Shown: positions 8,850-17,139 of the stretch, piece after piece | Layout: each line of letters starts with the position of its first letter | How positions within the stretch are numbered: position 1 is the stretch's first letter | Assembly (NCBI RefSeq): GCF_900115165.1 | Contig: NZ_FOVP01000014.1 | Coordinates: 62,001 to 126,000 of the forward strand | From: Roseovarius lutimaris | GTDB lineage: Bacteria; Pseudomonadota; Alphaproteobacteria; Rhodobacterales; Rhodobacteraceae | Direction of reading: 5' to 3' | Length of the DNA stretch: 64,000 bases | Position numbers and translations under genes: made by a program | Notes under the pieces: generated by a model | Told to the model about the DNA's origin: nothing | Databases searched by the model: none | Seen by the model: the letters and a program-made list of their open reading frames with translations, nothing else

Positions 8850-9839
8850 TCAAAGCGCGACCGGAGTGACCAGCCCCTGTTCGCGCGCAAGCCGCGCCGC
8901 GACCGAGGCCACCGCCAGATCCTGTAGGCCGACGCCGGTGCCGTCAAAAAGCGTGATCTCGTCATCGCTGCTGCGGCCCGGATGGGTGGCGTTGATCACC
9001 TCGCCAATCGCCGTCAGGTCACCCTCGCCGATAAGCCCGCTGGCCACCGCATGCTGGGCCTCGCCGATGGTGATGGATTGCGCGATCTCATCGGCAAAGA
9101 CCGTGGCCGATTTGAACAGCGCCGGATCGACCTCCTGCTTGCCTTTGGTATCGGTGCCCATACAGGCGATATGTGTGCCCGGCTTGATCCAATCGGCCAT
9201 GATCAGCGGCTCAAACGCGCTTGTGATTGTGATGATCACATCGGCCTGCGCGCCAAGGCCCTCGGGCGTGACCGCCTCGAAGGCAAGGCCAAGTTCTTCG
9301 GCCACCGCCGCCAGACGCGGCAGCATGTCGGGATGCGGATTCCAGGCGACGACACGCTCGAAATCGCGCTGCTCAACGGCGGCACGCAACTGAAACGTCG
9401 ATTGATGGCCGGCGCCGACCATGCCCAAAACCTTCGCATCCTTGCGCGCCAGATGGGCGATCGACACCGCAGAGGAGGCCGCCGTGCGCAGCGCCGTCAG
9501 GTAGTTGCCGCCGACAAGCGCCACAAGCCGCCCGGTGTCAGGATCAAACAGACAGACCGTCGATTGATGATTGGTCAGCCCCTTGGCCATATTGCCCGGC
9601 CAATAGCCGCCCGCCTTGACGCCAAGAACCATGCCCGCGCGATCAAAGCCCGACTTGAAGCCGTACAACGCATCGGCATGGCCAATCGCCTCGCGGACCA
9701 CCGGAAAGTTATAGGCATCACCGCGCGCCATGGCGCCGAACACGGCCTCGACGGCCGAAAAGGCATCGGGCCGGCGAATGACCTGTTCGCAAATCTCTTC
9801 GCTGACAATCAGCAGCCCGTCATCGGTATTGGCGCTCAT
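8850..9839 (-). CDS. bhcD: Iminosuccinate reductase (BhcD), ornithine cyclodeaminase/mu-crystallin family
   Basis: A 329-residue NAD(P)H-dependent enzyme that reduces iminosuccinate to L-aspartate, closing the beta-hydroxyaspartate cycle. A Rossmann motif VLGMVGAGHQS is near residues 133-143; GGNYLTALRTAA near 112-123 is the substrate-side family motif. The start at 9839 is preferred: GGAG is nine bases upstream of it but directly abuts the alternative ATG at 9848. By sequence alone this would be called ornithine cyclodeaminase; the operon context with bhcA, bhcB and bhcC in the order known from Paracoccus denitrificans fixes the role. Confidence 0.9.
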   Translation of the reverse strand: MSANTDDGLLIVSEEICEQVIRRPDAFSAVEAVFGAMARGDAYNFPVVREAIGHADALYGFKSGFDRAGMVLGVKAGGYWPGNMAKGLTNHQSTVCLFDPDTGRLVALVGGNYLTALRTAASSAVSIAHLARKDAKVLGMVGAGHQSTFQLRAAVEQRDFERVVAWNPHPDMLPRLAAVAEELGLAFEAVTPEGLGAQADVIITITSAFEPLIMADWIKPGTHIACMGTDTKGKQEVDPALFKSATVFADEIAQSITIGEAQHAVASGLIGEGDLTAIGEVINATHPGRSSDDEITLFDGTGVGLQDLAVASVAARLAREQGLVTPVAL

Positions 9840-9873
9840 CTCGTTCATCTCCAACAGTCTTATGGTTTGAAAG

Positions 9874-9900
9874 GGGCGGCCCACACCAAGCGGGCCGCCC
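9874..9900 (-). terminator. Hairpin between bhcC and bhcD
   Basis: Perfect 9-bp inverted repeat GGGCGGCCC / GGGCCGCCC around a 9-base loop, in the 82-bp space between bhcC and bhcD. There is no long U-run after the stem, so it probably tunes mRNA level or stability between the third and fourth genes. Confidence 0.6.
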
Positions 9901-9921
9901 TTGTAGTCTGCGGTCGAGGAC

Positions 9922-11085
9922 TTAGTACGCCTTGCCGCGCGCCGAGACCGGCCAGAGGGTTTCAACCTTGCCACCCCGCACACCGACATACCAGTCATGC
10001 ACGTTGCAGGTCGGATCGCAGTGACCCGGCACCAGTTTGAGCTTGTCATTGACCTTGAGCACGCCCTTGGGGTCGGCGACAACGCCATGCTCATCCGAGC
10101 ATTTGACATATTCCACGTCCGTCCGGCCATAAACGGTCGGCAGGCCGCTATCGACCGACTGTGCCTTGAGGCCAGCATCGACAATCGCCTTGTCGGGTTT
10201 GGCATGGCTCATGACAGAGGTCAGGATGAACAACGCATTTTCCCACTCGCCACGGTCAATCCGGTTGCCGTCCTTGTCGAGGATACGACCGTAATCGGCA
10301 TCCATGAAGGCATAGGACCCGCATTGCAATTCGTTGAACACATTCGAAGCGCTCTCGAAGTAATACGACCCGGTGCCGCCGCCGCCAACGATATCGCTCT
10401 CGATTCCTTCGGCCTTTAGAAGGTCAAGCGTATCGGACACTTGCTGAATGGCGATATCGGTCTTGGCTTTGCGATCCTCGTAGCTGTCCATATGCTGCAT
10501 CGCGCCCTGATAGGCTTGGATGCCGGCATATTTCAGGCCCGGCGCGGCCTCGATCGCTTTGGCAAGCTCAACCACTGGCTGCCCGTATTGCACGCCACAG
10601 CGCCCCGCGCCAACGTCGATCTCGACAAGGCATTCGATTTGCGTGCCATGCTTTTGCGCCGCCGCCGAAAGGTCGGCGACATTGTCGAGATCATCGACAC
10701 AGCAAATGGTGCGCGCGCCCAGTTTGGGCATGCGGGCAAGCCGGTCGATCTTTTCTGGTTGCGTCACCTGGTTGGAGACCAGCACATCCTTGATGCCGCC
10801 ACGGGCGAACACCTCGGCCTCTGACACCTTCTGACAGCAGACCCCGCACGACCCGCCAAGGCGTTCCTGCAACAGGGCCACATCGACCGATTTGTGCATC
10901 TTGCCATGCACCCGGTGGCGCATACCGTGGGATTTGGCGAAATCGCCCATTTTCTTGATGTTGCGCTCAAGCGCGTCCAGATCCAGCACAAGGCAGGGGG
11001 TCTGGATATCGGCCTCGTCCATGCCCGGCAGGGCAGGCACGTCAAAGCCGACTTCGAGATCGTCAAATGTCACAGGCTTGTTCAT
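9922..11085 (-). CDS. bhcC: Erythro-beta-hydroxyaspartate aldolase (BhcC)
   Basis: A 387-residue PLP enzyme of the D-threonine aldolase/alanine racemase-fold family. In the cycle it condenses glycine with glyoxylate to (2R,3S)-beta-hydroxyaspartate. The PLP-binding lysine is in the HRVHGKMHK motif (Lys near residue 62), an N-terminal barrel follows, and the metal-site HCDPTCN motif is near residues 356-362. The start at 11085 has GAGGA ten bases upstream. Second-to-last gene of bhcABCD, downstream of bhcB by ten bases. Length and motifs agree with the family. Confidence 0.93.
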   Translation of the reverse strand: MNKPVTFDDLEVGFDVPALPGMDEADIQTPCLVLDLDALERNIKKMGDFAKSHGMRHRVHGKMHKSVDVALLQERLGGSCGVCCQKVSEAEVFARGGIKDVLVSNQVTQPEKIDRLARMPKLGARTICCVDDLDNVADLSAAAQKHGTQIECLVEIDVGAGRCGVQYGQPVVELAKAIEAAPGLKYAGIQAYQGAMQHMDSYEDRKAKTDIAIQQVSDTLDLLKAEGIESDIVGGGGTGSYYFESASNVFNELQCGSYAFMDADYGRILDKDGNRIDRGEWENALFILTSVMSHAKPDKAIVDAGLKAQSVDSGLPTVYGRTDVEYVKCSDEHGVVADPKGVLKVNDKLKLVPGHCDPTCNVHDWYVGVRGGKVETLWPVSARGKAY

Positions 11086-11095
11086 TTCAGTATCC

Positions 11096-12064
11096 TCACT
11101 TGATCCAGGGAAGCGTGTCGAGATCGACATTGCCACCGGTGATAATCACGCCGACACGTTTGCCGGCAAAGGTCTCGCGGTTCTTCAGGATCGTGGCCAG
11201 CGGCACGGCGCAGCTTGCCTCGATCACGATCTTCATGCGCTGCCAGGTCAGCTTCATCGCGTCGATGATTTCCTGCTCGCTGGCGGTCAGGATATCGGTC
11301 ACGTCATGGGACACGAAATGCCAGGTGTTTTCCTTGAGCGGCACCTTGAGCCCATCGGCCACCGTCACCGGCGCATCATCGGCGATGATATGACCGGCCT
11401 TGAAGCTGCGATAGGCGTCATCGGCCTGTTCGGGCTCTGCGGCATAGATTCTCACGCCCGGCGCGAGGTTCGACAGCGTCAGACAGGTGCCCGACACCAT
11501 GCCACCGCCGCCAATCGGCGCGACCACCGCGTCTAGGCCCTCGGTCTGTTCCAGAAGTTCCGCCGAACAGGTCGCCTGCCCCGCGATCACCCGCACATCG
11601 TTATAGGGATGCACGAATTCGGCGCCGGTTTCGGCCTGAACCCGGGCAAACACCTCTTCGCGGCTTGTGGTCGAGGGTTCGCATTCGGTGATGATGCCGC
11701 CATAGCCGCGCACGGCGGCCTTTTTCGCCTCGGGCGCGGTGCGTGGCATCACCACATGGCACGGGATACCACGACGCCCGGCGGCATAGCTCAGGCTAAG
11801 CGCGTGATTGCCCGAACTATGGGTGGCGACGCCGCGTTTGGCCATCTCGTCGCTAAGACCAAAGACCGCGTTCGACGCGCCGCGCACCTTGAACGCTCCG
11901 GCCTTTTGAAAGTTCTCGCATTTGAAGAACAGCTCTGCCCCGGTCAGATCATTGAGATAGGACGAGGTCAGAACCGGCGTGCGGTGAACATAGGGCGCGA
12001 TCCGCTCGCGCGCCGCCAGCATGTCGCCGATCGTCAATTCGCTGGCCGTTTTGATATCAAGCAT
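11096..12064 (-). CDS. bhcB: Beta-hydroxyaspartate dehydratase (BhcB)
   Basis: A 322-residue PLP enzyme of the threonine dehydratase/serine racemase family that converts beta-hydroxyaspartate to iminosuccinate. The PLP lysine is in AGAFKVRGA (about Lys59), the phosphate-binding loop is GGGGMVSGTC near residues 180-189, and THSSGNHA near 82-89 contains the catalytic serine region. The start at 12064 is preceded by GGAGAG. It lies between bhcA and bhcC with gaps of 13 and 10 bases. Called from context plus family; isolated, it could be mistaken for threonine ammonia-lyase. Confidence 0.92.
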   Translation of the reverse strand: MLDIKTASELTIGDMLAARERIAPYVHRTPVLTSSYLNDLTGAELFFKCENFQKAGAFKVRGASNAVFGLSDEMAKRGVATHSSGNHALSLSYAAGRRGIPCHVVMPRTAPEAKKAAVRGYGGIITECEPSTTSREEVFARVQAETGAEFVHPYNDVRVIAGQATCSAELLEQTEGLDAVVAPIGGGGMVSGTCLTLSNLAPGVRIYAAEPEQADDAYRSFKAGHIIADDAPVTVADGLKVPLKENTWHFVSHDVTDILTASEQEIIDAMKLTWQRMKIVIEASCAVPLATILKNRETFAGKRVGVIITGGNVDLDTLPWIK

Positions 12065-12077
12065 TCCGGTCTCTCCT

Positions 12078-13268
12078 TCAGGCCGCCTTGGCCAGGGCGG
12101 GTTTGGTGGTGGCGCGGAAATACTCCTGCGCGGCGACAACCCCACTGCCAAGCTTAACGGGGTAGCCTAGATCGGCCATCGCCATTTCAATGGTTGCAAG
12201 ACCCGACAGAACCATCGTGTCGGTCAGGCTTCCAAGATGGCCGATCCGAAACGCCCGGCCGTTCATCTCGCCCATGCCGATGCCAAAGCTGACACCATAG
12301 GTGGCAAAAACATGCTCGATCAGGGCGTTGCTGTCAAAGCCCTCGGGCACGAACACCGCGCTGACCGTATCAGAGTAAAGCTCAGGGCTTTGCGCCACCA
12401 GCCTGAGCCCCCAGGCATCAACCGCACGGCGCACGCCGGTCGCCAGACGGTGATGGCGGGCATAGACGTTTTCAAGCCCTTCCTCGAACAGCATCTTGAG
12501 GCTTTCAGCCATGCCATAGATCAACTGCAACGGCGGCGTATAGGGGTATCCGCCGCCTGCGTTGGCGCTCATCATGTCGCGGAAATCAAAGAAGGTGCGC
12601 GGCAGTTTGGCGGTGTCCATCGCAGCAATCGCCTTGGGGCTGACGGCAAGGATTGCCATGCCGGTGGCCAGCATGAACCCCTTTTGCGAGCCCGATACCG
12701 CGATATCCACGCCCCAGTCATCCATGCGGAATTCCATCGAGCCAAGCGAGCTGACGCAATCGACAAACATCATCGCCGGGTGGTTGGCGGTGTTCATCGC
12801 GCGGCGCACGGCGGCAATATCGGATTTCACGCCGGTTGCGGTCTCGTTATGGGTGACCAGAACCGCCTTGATGGCGTGATCGGCGTCGGCGCTCAACGCC
12901 TCCTGAAACTTGTCGGCGGGCGCACCGCTCCCCCAGGGGCATTCGATGATTTGCACGTTCAACCCGTGCCGTTGGCACATATCAATCCAGCGATGGCTGA
13001 ACATGCCATAGCGCGCCACAAGAACCGTATCGCCGGGGCTGAGCGTGTTGGAAATCGCCGCCTCCCAGCCGCCGGTGCCGCTGGCGGGAAAGGTGATGAT
13101 GGTGCCGGTTGTCGTGCGAAAAACCGTTTTACAGCCCTCAAGCACAGGCGTCAGCGTCTCGACAAACGCGGGCGAGCGGTGATCCTGGGTCTGCACCTGC
13201 ATCGCACGGCGCAGCCGGTCGGGCATGTTGGTGGGGCCCGGAATAAAGACTGGATTTTGATCTGACAT
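12078..13268 (-). CDS. bhcA: L-aspartate:glyoxylate aminotransferase (BhcA)
   Basis: A 396-residue class V aminotransferase (serine-glyoxylate aminotransferase family). It transfers the amino group of L-aspartate to glyoxylate, giving glycine and oxaloacetate, and starts the cycle. PLP lysine is in SGSQKGFM (Lys196), with the PLP-contacting Asp in MFVDCVSSLGS about residues 168-178 and FIPGPTNMPDR at the N-terminus. The start at 13268 is backed by AGGA eight bases upstream. First gene of bhcABCD, divergent from bhcR. Confidence 0.94.
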   Translation of the reverse strand: MSDQNPVFIPGPTNMPDRLRRAMQVQTQDHRSPAFVETLTPVLEGCKTVFRTTTGTIITFPASGTGGWEAAISNTLSPGDTVLVARYGMFSHRWIDMCQRHGLNVQIIECPWGSGAPADKFQEALSADADHAIKAVLVTHNETATGVKSDIAAVRRAMNTANHPAMMFVDCVSSLGSMEFRMDDWGVDIAVSGSQKGFMLATGMAILAVSPKAIAAMDTAKLPRTFFDFRDMMSANAGGGYPYTPPLQLIYGMAESLKMLFEEGLENVYARHHRLATGVRRAVDAWGLRLVAQSPELYSDTVSAVFVPEGFDSNALIEHVFATYGVSFGIGMGEMNGRAFRIGHLGSLTDTMVLSGLATIEMAMADLGYPVKLGSGVVAAQEYFRATTKPALAKAA

Positions 13269-13470
13269 AGCCGTCATCCTTTTTCGGTGATGACCTATAG
13301 TGCCGCAGGATTCGATTTTCTGCAATTTTCTTGAAAGCATTTTTCATTATTAAAATAAAATACGCAATCCTTTGTTTTACGGTCATTTTTCTTTTTCCAC
13401 ATTTCCCCTATTATTATTAATGAAAATATTTTTTAATTGCATGCAAATGTCTACCGAAGGAACCCGCGCC
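13269..13470. promoter_or_regulatory. AT-rich divergent control region between bhcA and bhcR
   Basis: A 202-bp spacer whose right two thirds (about 13320-13445) is strikingly AT-rich (runs such as TTATTATTAATG and AATATTTTTTAATTG) compared with the surrounding GC-rich coding DNA. It must hold the bhcABCD and bhcR promoters and the BhcR site. I could not define a convincing single operator by eye. Confidence 0.6.
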
Positions 13471-14298
13471 ATGACACCCCCCAAACGCGCCCGTGGTCGC
13501 CCCAAATCCCAGTTTGGCGAAAGCTCGGCCGGAACCATGCAATCGCTGGATCGCGCGCTCAGCGTGCTGGTTGCCGTTGCGCGCGAGGACCGCGCGACGC
13601 TGACCGATCTGTCGCTGGCGCTTGGCATTCCGACCGCCACCACGCACCGCATTCTGACCACCCTGCAAAAGCGCGATTTCGTGCGCTTTGACGACGAGCG
13701 TCAGGATTGGAGCATCGGCATCGAGGCCTATCGCACCGGGGTTGCCTTTCTCAAGCGCACCAACCTGTCGGATGTCGGGCGCCCGGTGATGCGCCGCCTG
13801 ATGGAACAGACCGGCGAAACCGCCAATCTTGCGGTACGCGATGGCGCCGAGGTGGTGTTTATCGGCCAGGTCGAGACCCAGAACCCGATCCGCGCGTTCT
13901 TTCCGCCCGGATCGCGCACGCCAATGCATGCCTCGGGCACCGGCAAGGCGATTATGGCCGCCCTGCCCAAGGATCGGCTTTTGTCCCTGCTCAAGGGCGC
14001 CGGCCTAAAGGGGTTTACCGAGCAGACCCATGTCACCCCAAAGGCTCTGTTTGACGATCTGGCAAAAACCCGCGCGCGGGGCTGGTCGTTTGATCGCAAT
14101 GAGCGCTACGACGGCATGTCCTGCATCGGCAGCGCGATTTTCAATGACCGGGGCGAGCCTTGCGCCGGGGTCTCGATCTCGGGCCCCAGCAGTCGGTTTT
14201 CCGACGCCCAGATCGCCGAGTTCGGCGCGGCGGTGGCGCAGGCCGCGGCAGAGATCACCCATCTGATCGCCGGGCAATCGGTTGACACGACCGGCTAG
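13471..14298 (+). CDS. bhcR: IclR-family regulator of the beta-hydroxyaspartate cycle (BhcR)
   Basis: A 275-residue IclR protein. The winged helix-turn-helix is near residues 20-80 (SLDRALSVLVAVAR, TDLSLALGIPTATTHRIL), and the effector domain from about 95 to 260. In Paracoccus, BhcR activates bhcABCD and senses glyoxylate; divergent placement here is the same. The start at 13471 has GAAGGA eight bases upstream and gives the expected basic N-terminus PPKRARGRPK; upstream in-frame starts add an AT-rich non-coding-like stretch. It ends two bases before the stop of a convergent oxidoreductase gene. Confidence 0.9.
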   Translation: MTPPKRARGRPKSQFGESSAGTMQSLDRALSVLVAVAREDRATLTDLSLALGIPTATTHRILTTLQKRDFVRFDDERQDWSIGIEAYRTGVAFLKRTNLSDVGRPVMRRLMEQTGETANLAVRDGAEVVFIGQVETQNPIRAFFPPGSRTPMHASGTGKAIMAALPKDRLLSLLKGAGLKGFTEQTHVTPKALFDDLAKTRARGWSFDRNERYDGMSCIGSAIFNDRGEPCAGVSISGPSSRFSDAQIAEFGAAVAQAAAEITHLIAGQSVDTTG

Positions 14299-14299
14299 G

Positions 14300-15691
14300 T
14301 TATTCTGCCGCCTCCGGCGCATCGTCCATCGCCGCCAATTCGCCAAGCGTCACCGGCTTGAGCGGCGGGCGAATGCGATAGTATCCGGTCGCGTCGTGGC
14401 TCTGGCTATTTTCCTTGGCCAAAATCTGCGTCACGCTTAGCCCGCAATAACGCCCCTGACAGGGGCCCATCCCCGCACGGCCAAAGGCCTTGGTCTGATT
14501 CGGGCCGATACAGCCAAGCCTTGCATAGCCGCGAATATCCCCTGCCGTCACCTCTTCACACCGACATATGATTGTCTTGTCGGCCGGCGCAAGCGCTTCT
14601 GGCAGCGGCGGATAGGCTGCATCAAGAAACGGGCGCGCCGCAAGCTCGGATAGCATCGCGCGGCGCAATGACGCGCCTTCGGTATCGCGCGCAGTCGCGT
14701 CGATCGCCTCAAGACGAGCGGCAATATCGAGCGCCGCCAGACGCCCGGCAAGCGCCGCCACCTTTGCGCCGCCGATCCCCGCGCCATCCCCCGCGATATG
14801 AAGACATCCGACCGAGGTGGCGCCCCAGCCATCAAGCTCTGGCACGAAACACCGTTGCTGCGTGTTCCAGCAATGCGCCACCCCGACAGACCGCGCAGCC
14901 TGGGTATTGGGCACCACCCCGTGGTGCAGAAATACCGTGTCGCAAGCGATGCGATGCGCCCTGCCAAAGGCGGTAAATTCGACCGCTTCGGCACGCCCCT
15001 CGCCGGTGATCGCAATGCCATGCGCCCCCGTATGGCGCACCACCCCGGCGCGGCGGATTTCGTTGAGCAACCCAAGCCCCTTGAGCAGATAGCGCCAGCC
15101 GCGCAGCGCCCCGCCAATATGGCGCAACGCCCCCGTGAAATCGCCGCGTGTCTGGGTCTCGACCATGGCCAGCGGCGGCGTGCCCGCACGCACCATCTGG
15201 GCCGCGATCAGATAAAGCAGAGGGCCAGAGCCGACCAGCACTGCGCGCCGCGCCATAACCCCCGATTGCTTGAGCAGGATCTGCCCCGCGCCCGCCGTCA
15301 TCACCCCCGGCAAGGTCCAACCCGGCAGCGGCATCGGTCGCTCAAGCGCGCCAGTGGCCAGCAACACATGACGTGCGTCAATCAGCGCGCCCTTGCCATC
15401 CTGCGTGTAGGCAAGGCGCGGGCCCTCCTCGATGGCCCAGACCACGGCCCCCGCCAGATGGGTGATCCCCGGCGCGCCAAGCCCGGCGGTCAGGGCACGC
15501 CCTTCGATGTACTCCTTGCCCAGAAGGTCACCGCGCAGCGGCGCAACCCGGTCAACATCGCGGTAAATCTGTCCGCCGGCGCGTGGCTGTTCATCCAGAA
15601 TGCAGACCGACAGGCCCTTGCCCGCCGCCAATTGCGCCGCCGCCATGCCCGCAGGACCAGCCCCGATAATCGCAAGATCGACCCGCGCCAT
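14300..15691 (-). CDS. FAD/NAD(P)-binding dehydrogenase alpha subunit with BFD-like [2Fe-2S] domain
   Basis: A 463-residue flavoprotein resembling the alpha subunits of opine oxidase, HcnB and D-hydroxyproline dehydrogenase. An N-terminal dinucleotide motif IIGAGPAGMAAAQLA is at about residues 7-21, a second one VLVGSGPLLYLIAAQ near 148, and a C-terminal Cys cluster (CRCEEVTAGDI, later GPCQGRYC) forms a BFD-like iron-sulfur site. It overlaps by one base the small [2Fe-2S] gene upstream, which in turn overlaps a D-amino-acid-oxidase-like gene, giving a three-subunit amine/imino-acid dehydrogenase. Substrate unknown; a route releasing glyoxylate would fit the neighbouring bhc genes (inference). 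Confidence 0.82.
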   Translation of the reverse strand: MARVDLAIIGAGPAGMAAAQLAAGKGLSVCILDEQPRAGGQIYRDVDRVAPLRGDLLGKEYIEGRALTAGLGAPGITHLAGAVVWAIEEGPRLAYTQDGKGALIDARHVLLATGALERPMPLPGWTLPGVMTAGAGQILLKQSGVMARRAVLVGSGPLLYLIAAQMVRAGTPPLAMVETQTRGDFTGALRHIGGALRGWRYLLKGLGLLNEIRRAGVVRHTGAHGIAITGEGRAEAVEFTAFGRAHRIACDTVFLHHGVVPNTQAARSVGVAHCWNTQQRCFVPELDGWGATSVGCLHIAGDGAGIGGAKVAALAGRLAALDIAARLEAIDATARDTEGASLRRAMLSELAARPFLDAAYPPLPEALAPADKTIICRCEEVTAGDIRGYARLGCIGPNQTKAFGRAGMGPCQGRYCGLSVTQILAKENSQSHDATGYYRIRPPLKPVTLGELAAMDDAPEAAE

Positions 15692-15987
15692 CACCTTTCC
15701 CCCGCTTGCGGCATGTCCAGAACCAGCCCGTCACTGACCTCCATCATGCAGGCCTGACGGGTCACGCCATCGACCTCGACAAGACAGTCGAAGCAGGCCC
15801 CCATCATGCAAAACGGGCCGCGCGGCGCACCAGACGCAGGCGTATGGCGAAAGGTCGTGATCCCGGCCCCAAGCAGGGCAGCGGCAAGGTTGGCCCCCTC
15901 GGGCAGGTGCAGGTCCTGTCCTCCAAAGCTCACCGCGACACGCGCGCGGCCCGCCTCAAGATCCTCAAACGGCAAAGCGTTGTTCAC
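15691..15987 (-). CDS. Small (2Fe-2S)-binding subunit (Fer2_4/HcnA-like)
   Basis: A 98-residue ferredoxin-like subunit. The cluster ligands are in FCMMGACFDC (C-x4-C-x2-C, about residues 59-68) plus a later Cys in VTRQACMM near 79. The start is a GTG at 15987 with GGAGG six bases upstream, sited inside the 3' end of the preceding gene; the longer reading in this frame has no start support. Such proteins pass electrons between the two flavoprotein subunits of opine oxidase and D-hydroxyproline dehydrogenase type enzymes. Confidence 0.82.
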   Translation of the reverse strand: MNNALPFEDLEAGRARVAVSFGGQDLHLPEGANLAAALLGAGITTFRHTPASGAPRGPFCMMGACFDCLVEVDGVTRQACMMEVSDGLVLDMPQAGER

Positions 15988-17062
15988 TGAACACCTCCAG
16001 ATCAGGGGCCTTTTCAGTGCCCTCAAGCCATTCCGGCAAAAGCGTCGCATGTGCTGCGGCAAGGGTGATGCCGCTGTGACAGGTGACAAGGTACGCCCCC
16101 GGCATGGTTTCACTTTGCTGATAAATCGGCAAACCATCCGGCGACAACACCCGAAGCGCCCCCCAGCTGCGCACAAGCTGGGCGCGCGCAAGGGCGGGAA
16201 AGGCGGCAATCGCTTCGGCGGCAAGGCCCGACAGGCCCGGCTGCGTCACGCGGTCATCAAGGCCCACCTCTTCATTGGTGGCGCCGATCTGAATACCGCC
16301 CTCATCGACCTGCCGCGCGACAAGCGAGGGGCGGTTGATCATTTTTGGAAGTTTTTCGGTGATCAGAACCTGCCCGCGCTGTGCCCGGATCGGGGCGATA
16401 AACCCAAGTTTGGGGCCAAGCGTCATCGCGCCAAGCCCGGCGGAGAGGATCACCTTGGCGGATTTCACCACCGTGCCATCGGCGCAGGTTACGGTAAAGA
16501 TATCGGCCTTGGTCACATCGGTGACCATCTTGCCGGTCAAAACCTGCCCGCCCCGGCGGCGCACGTCATCGGCCAACGCCTTCAAAAGGCGCAGCGGATT
16601 GGCATGCCCGTCTTGATGATGCAGGATCGCGCCGACCACCTTGGGGCCAATGGCCGGTTCTTGCTTGCGCAGGGCGTTATGACCCAGCACCTCGTAGGGG
16701 TAATCGCCGCCAAGTTTGGACTTCAACCCCTCGTAATCCCTGACCCGCGCCGCAAGGGTCTCTTCCGAGAAATGCAGGTCATAACCGCCGTTCTGTTCCA
16801 GCCCGACATCGCGCCCGGTTGCATCGCCAAGCGTGTCGGCAAACCCGCGCCATGCGGCGGCAGAGGTCTGTGACCAGCGGGCGTAGCGGGGTTGTGCCAT
16901 GCCTTTGGATTGCACCCAGACAAGGCCGAAATTACCCCGGCTGGCACGAAACGATCCGTCATCGCCATCCAGAACAATCACCCGGCGGCCCTTGTTCAAA
17001 AGGCCCCAGGCCACCGACAGGCCGACAACGCCGCCGCCGATGATGGTATAATCCGCCTCCAT
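15965..17062 (-). CDS. FAD-dependent D-amino-acid/opine oxidase beta subunit (DadA/SoxB-like)
   Basis: A 365-residue DAO-family flavoprotein. The FAD motif TIIGGGVVGLSVAWGLL is at residues 6-22 and the second DAO motif (GLPIYQQSE ... YLVTCHSGITLAAA) is near 315-345. It is the catalytic subunit of the three-part dehydrogenase with the next two genes, oxidising the C-N bond of an amino or imino acid. The TRAP transporter directly upstream (17140-19940) presumably imports the substrate. Homologues include sarcosine oxidase beta, LhpB-type hydroxyproline dehydrogenase and NOX/OOX opine oxidases; I cannot choose among them. Confidence 0.82.
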   Translation of the reverse strand: MEADYTIIGGGVVGLSVAWGLLNKGRRVIVLDGDDGSFRASRGNFGLVWVQSKGMAQPRYARWSQTSAAAWRGFADTLGDATGRDVGLEQNGGYDLHFSEETLAARVRDYEGLKSKLGGDYPYEVLGHNALRKQEPAIGPKVVGAILHHQDGHANPLRLLKALADDVRRRGGQVLTGKMVTDVTKADIFTVTCADGTVVKSAKVILSAGLGAMTLGPKLGFIAPIRAQRGQVLITEKLPKMINRPSLVARQVDEGGIQIGATNEEVGLDDRVTQPGLSGLAAEAIAAFPALARAQLVRSWGALRVLSPDGLPIYQQSETMPGAYLVTCHSGITLAAAHATLLPEWLEGTEKAPDLEVFSEQRFAV

Positions 17063-17089
17063 ACTGATGTCCTTTGGCTCGGGGGGTGG

Positions 17090-17109
17090 TCCGGGGGAAA
17101 TCCCCCGGA
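17090..17109 (-). terminator. Hairpin between TRAP dctP and the dehydrogenase genes
   Basis: TCCGGGGG-AAAT-CCCCCGGA, a perfect 8-bp stem with a tetraloop, 31 bases after the dctP stop and 28 bases before the next start. No T-run follows, suggesting an mRNA stabiliser or attenuator after the binding-protein cistron. Confidence 0.6.
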
Positions 17110-17139
17110 TAGCTCTGTTTTACTGTCGTGACAGCGGCC

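Noticed and set aside
12237-13265. 342-codon plus-strand open frame opposite bhcA
   Set aside because: Shadow of bhcA, whose PLP motif and start are clear; composition is Arg/His/Gly-rich with no domain.
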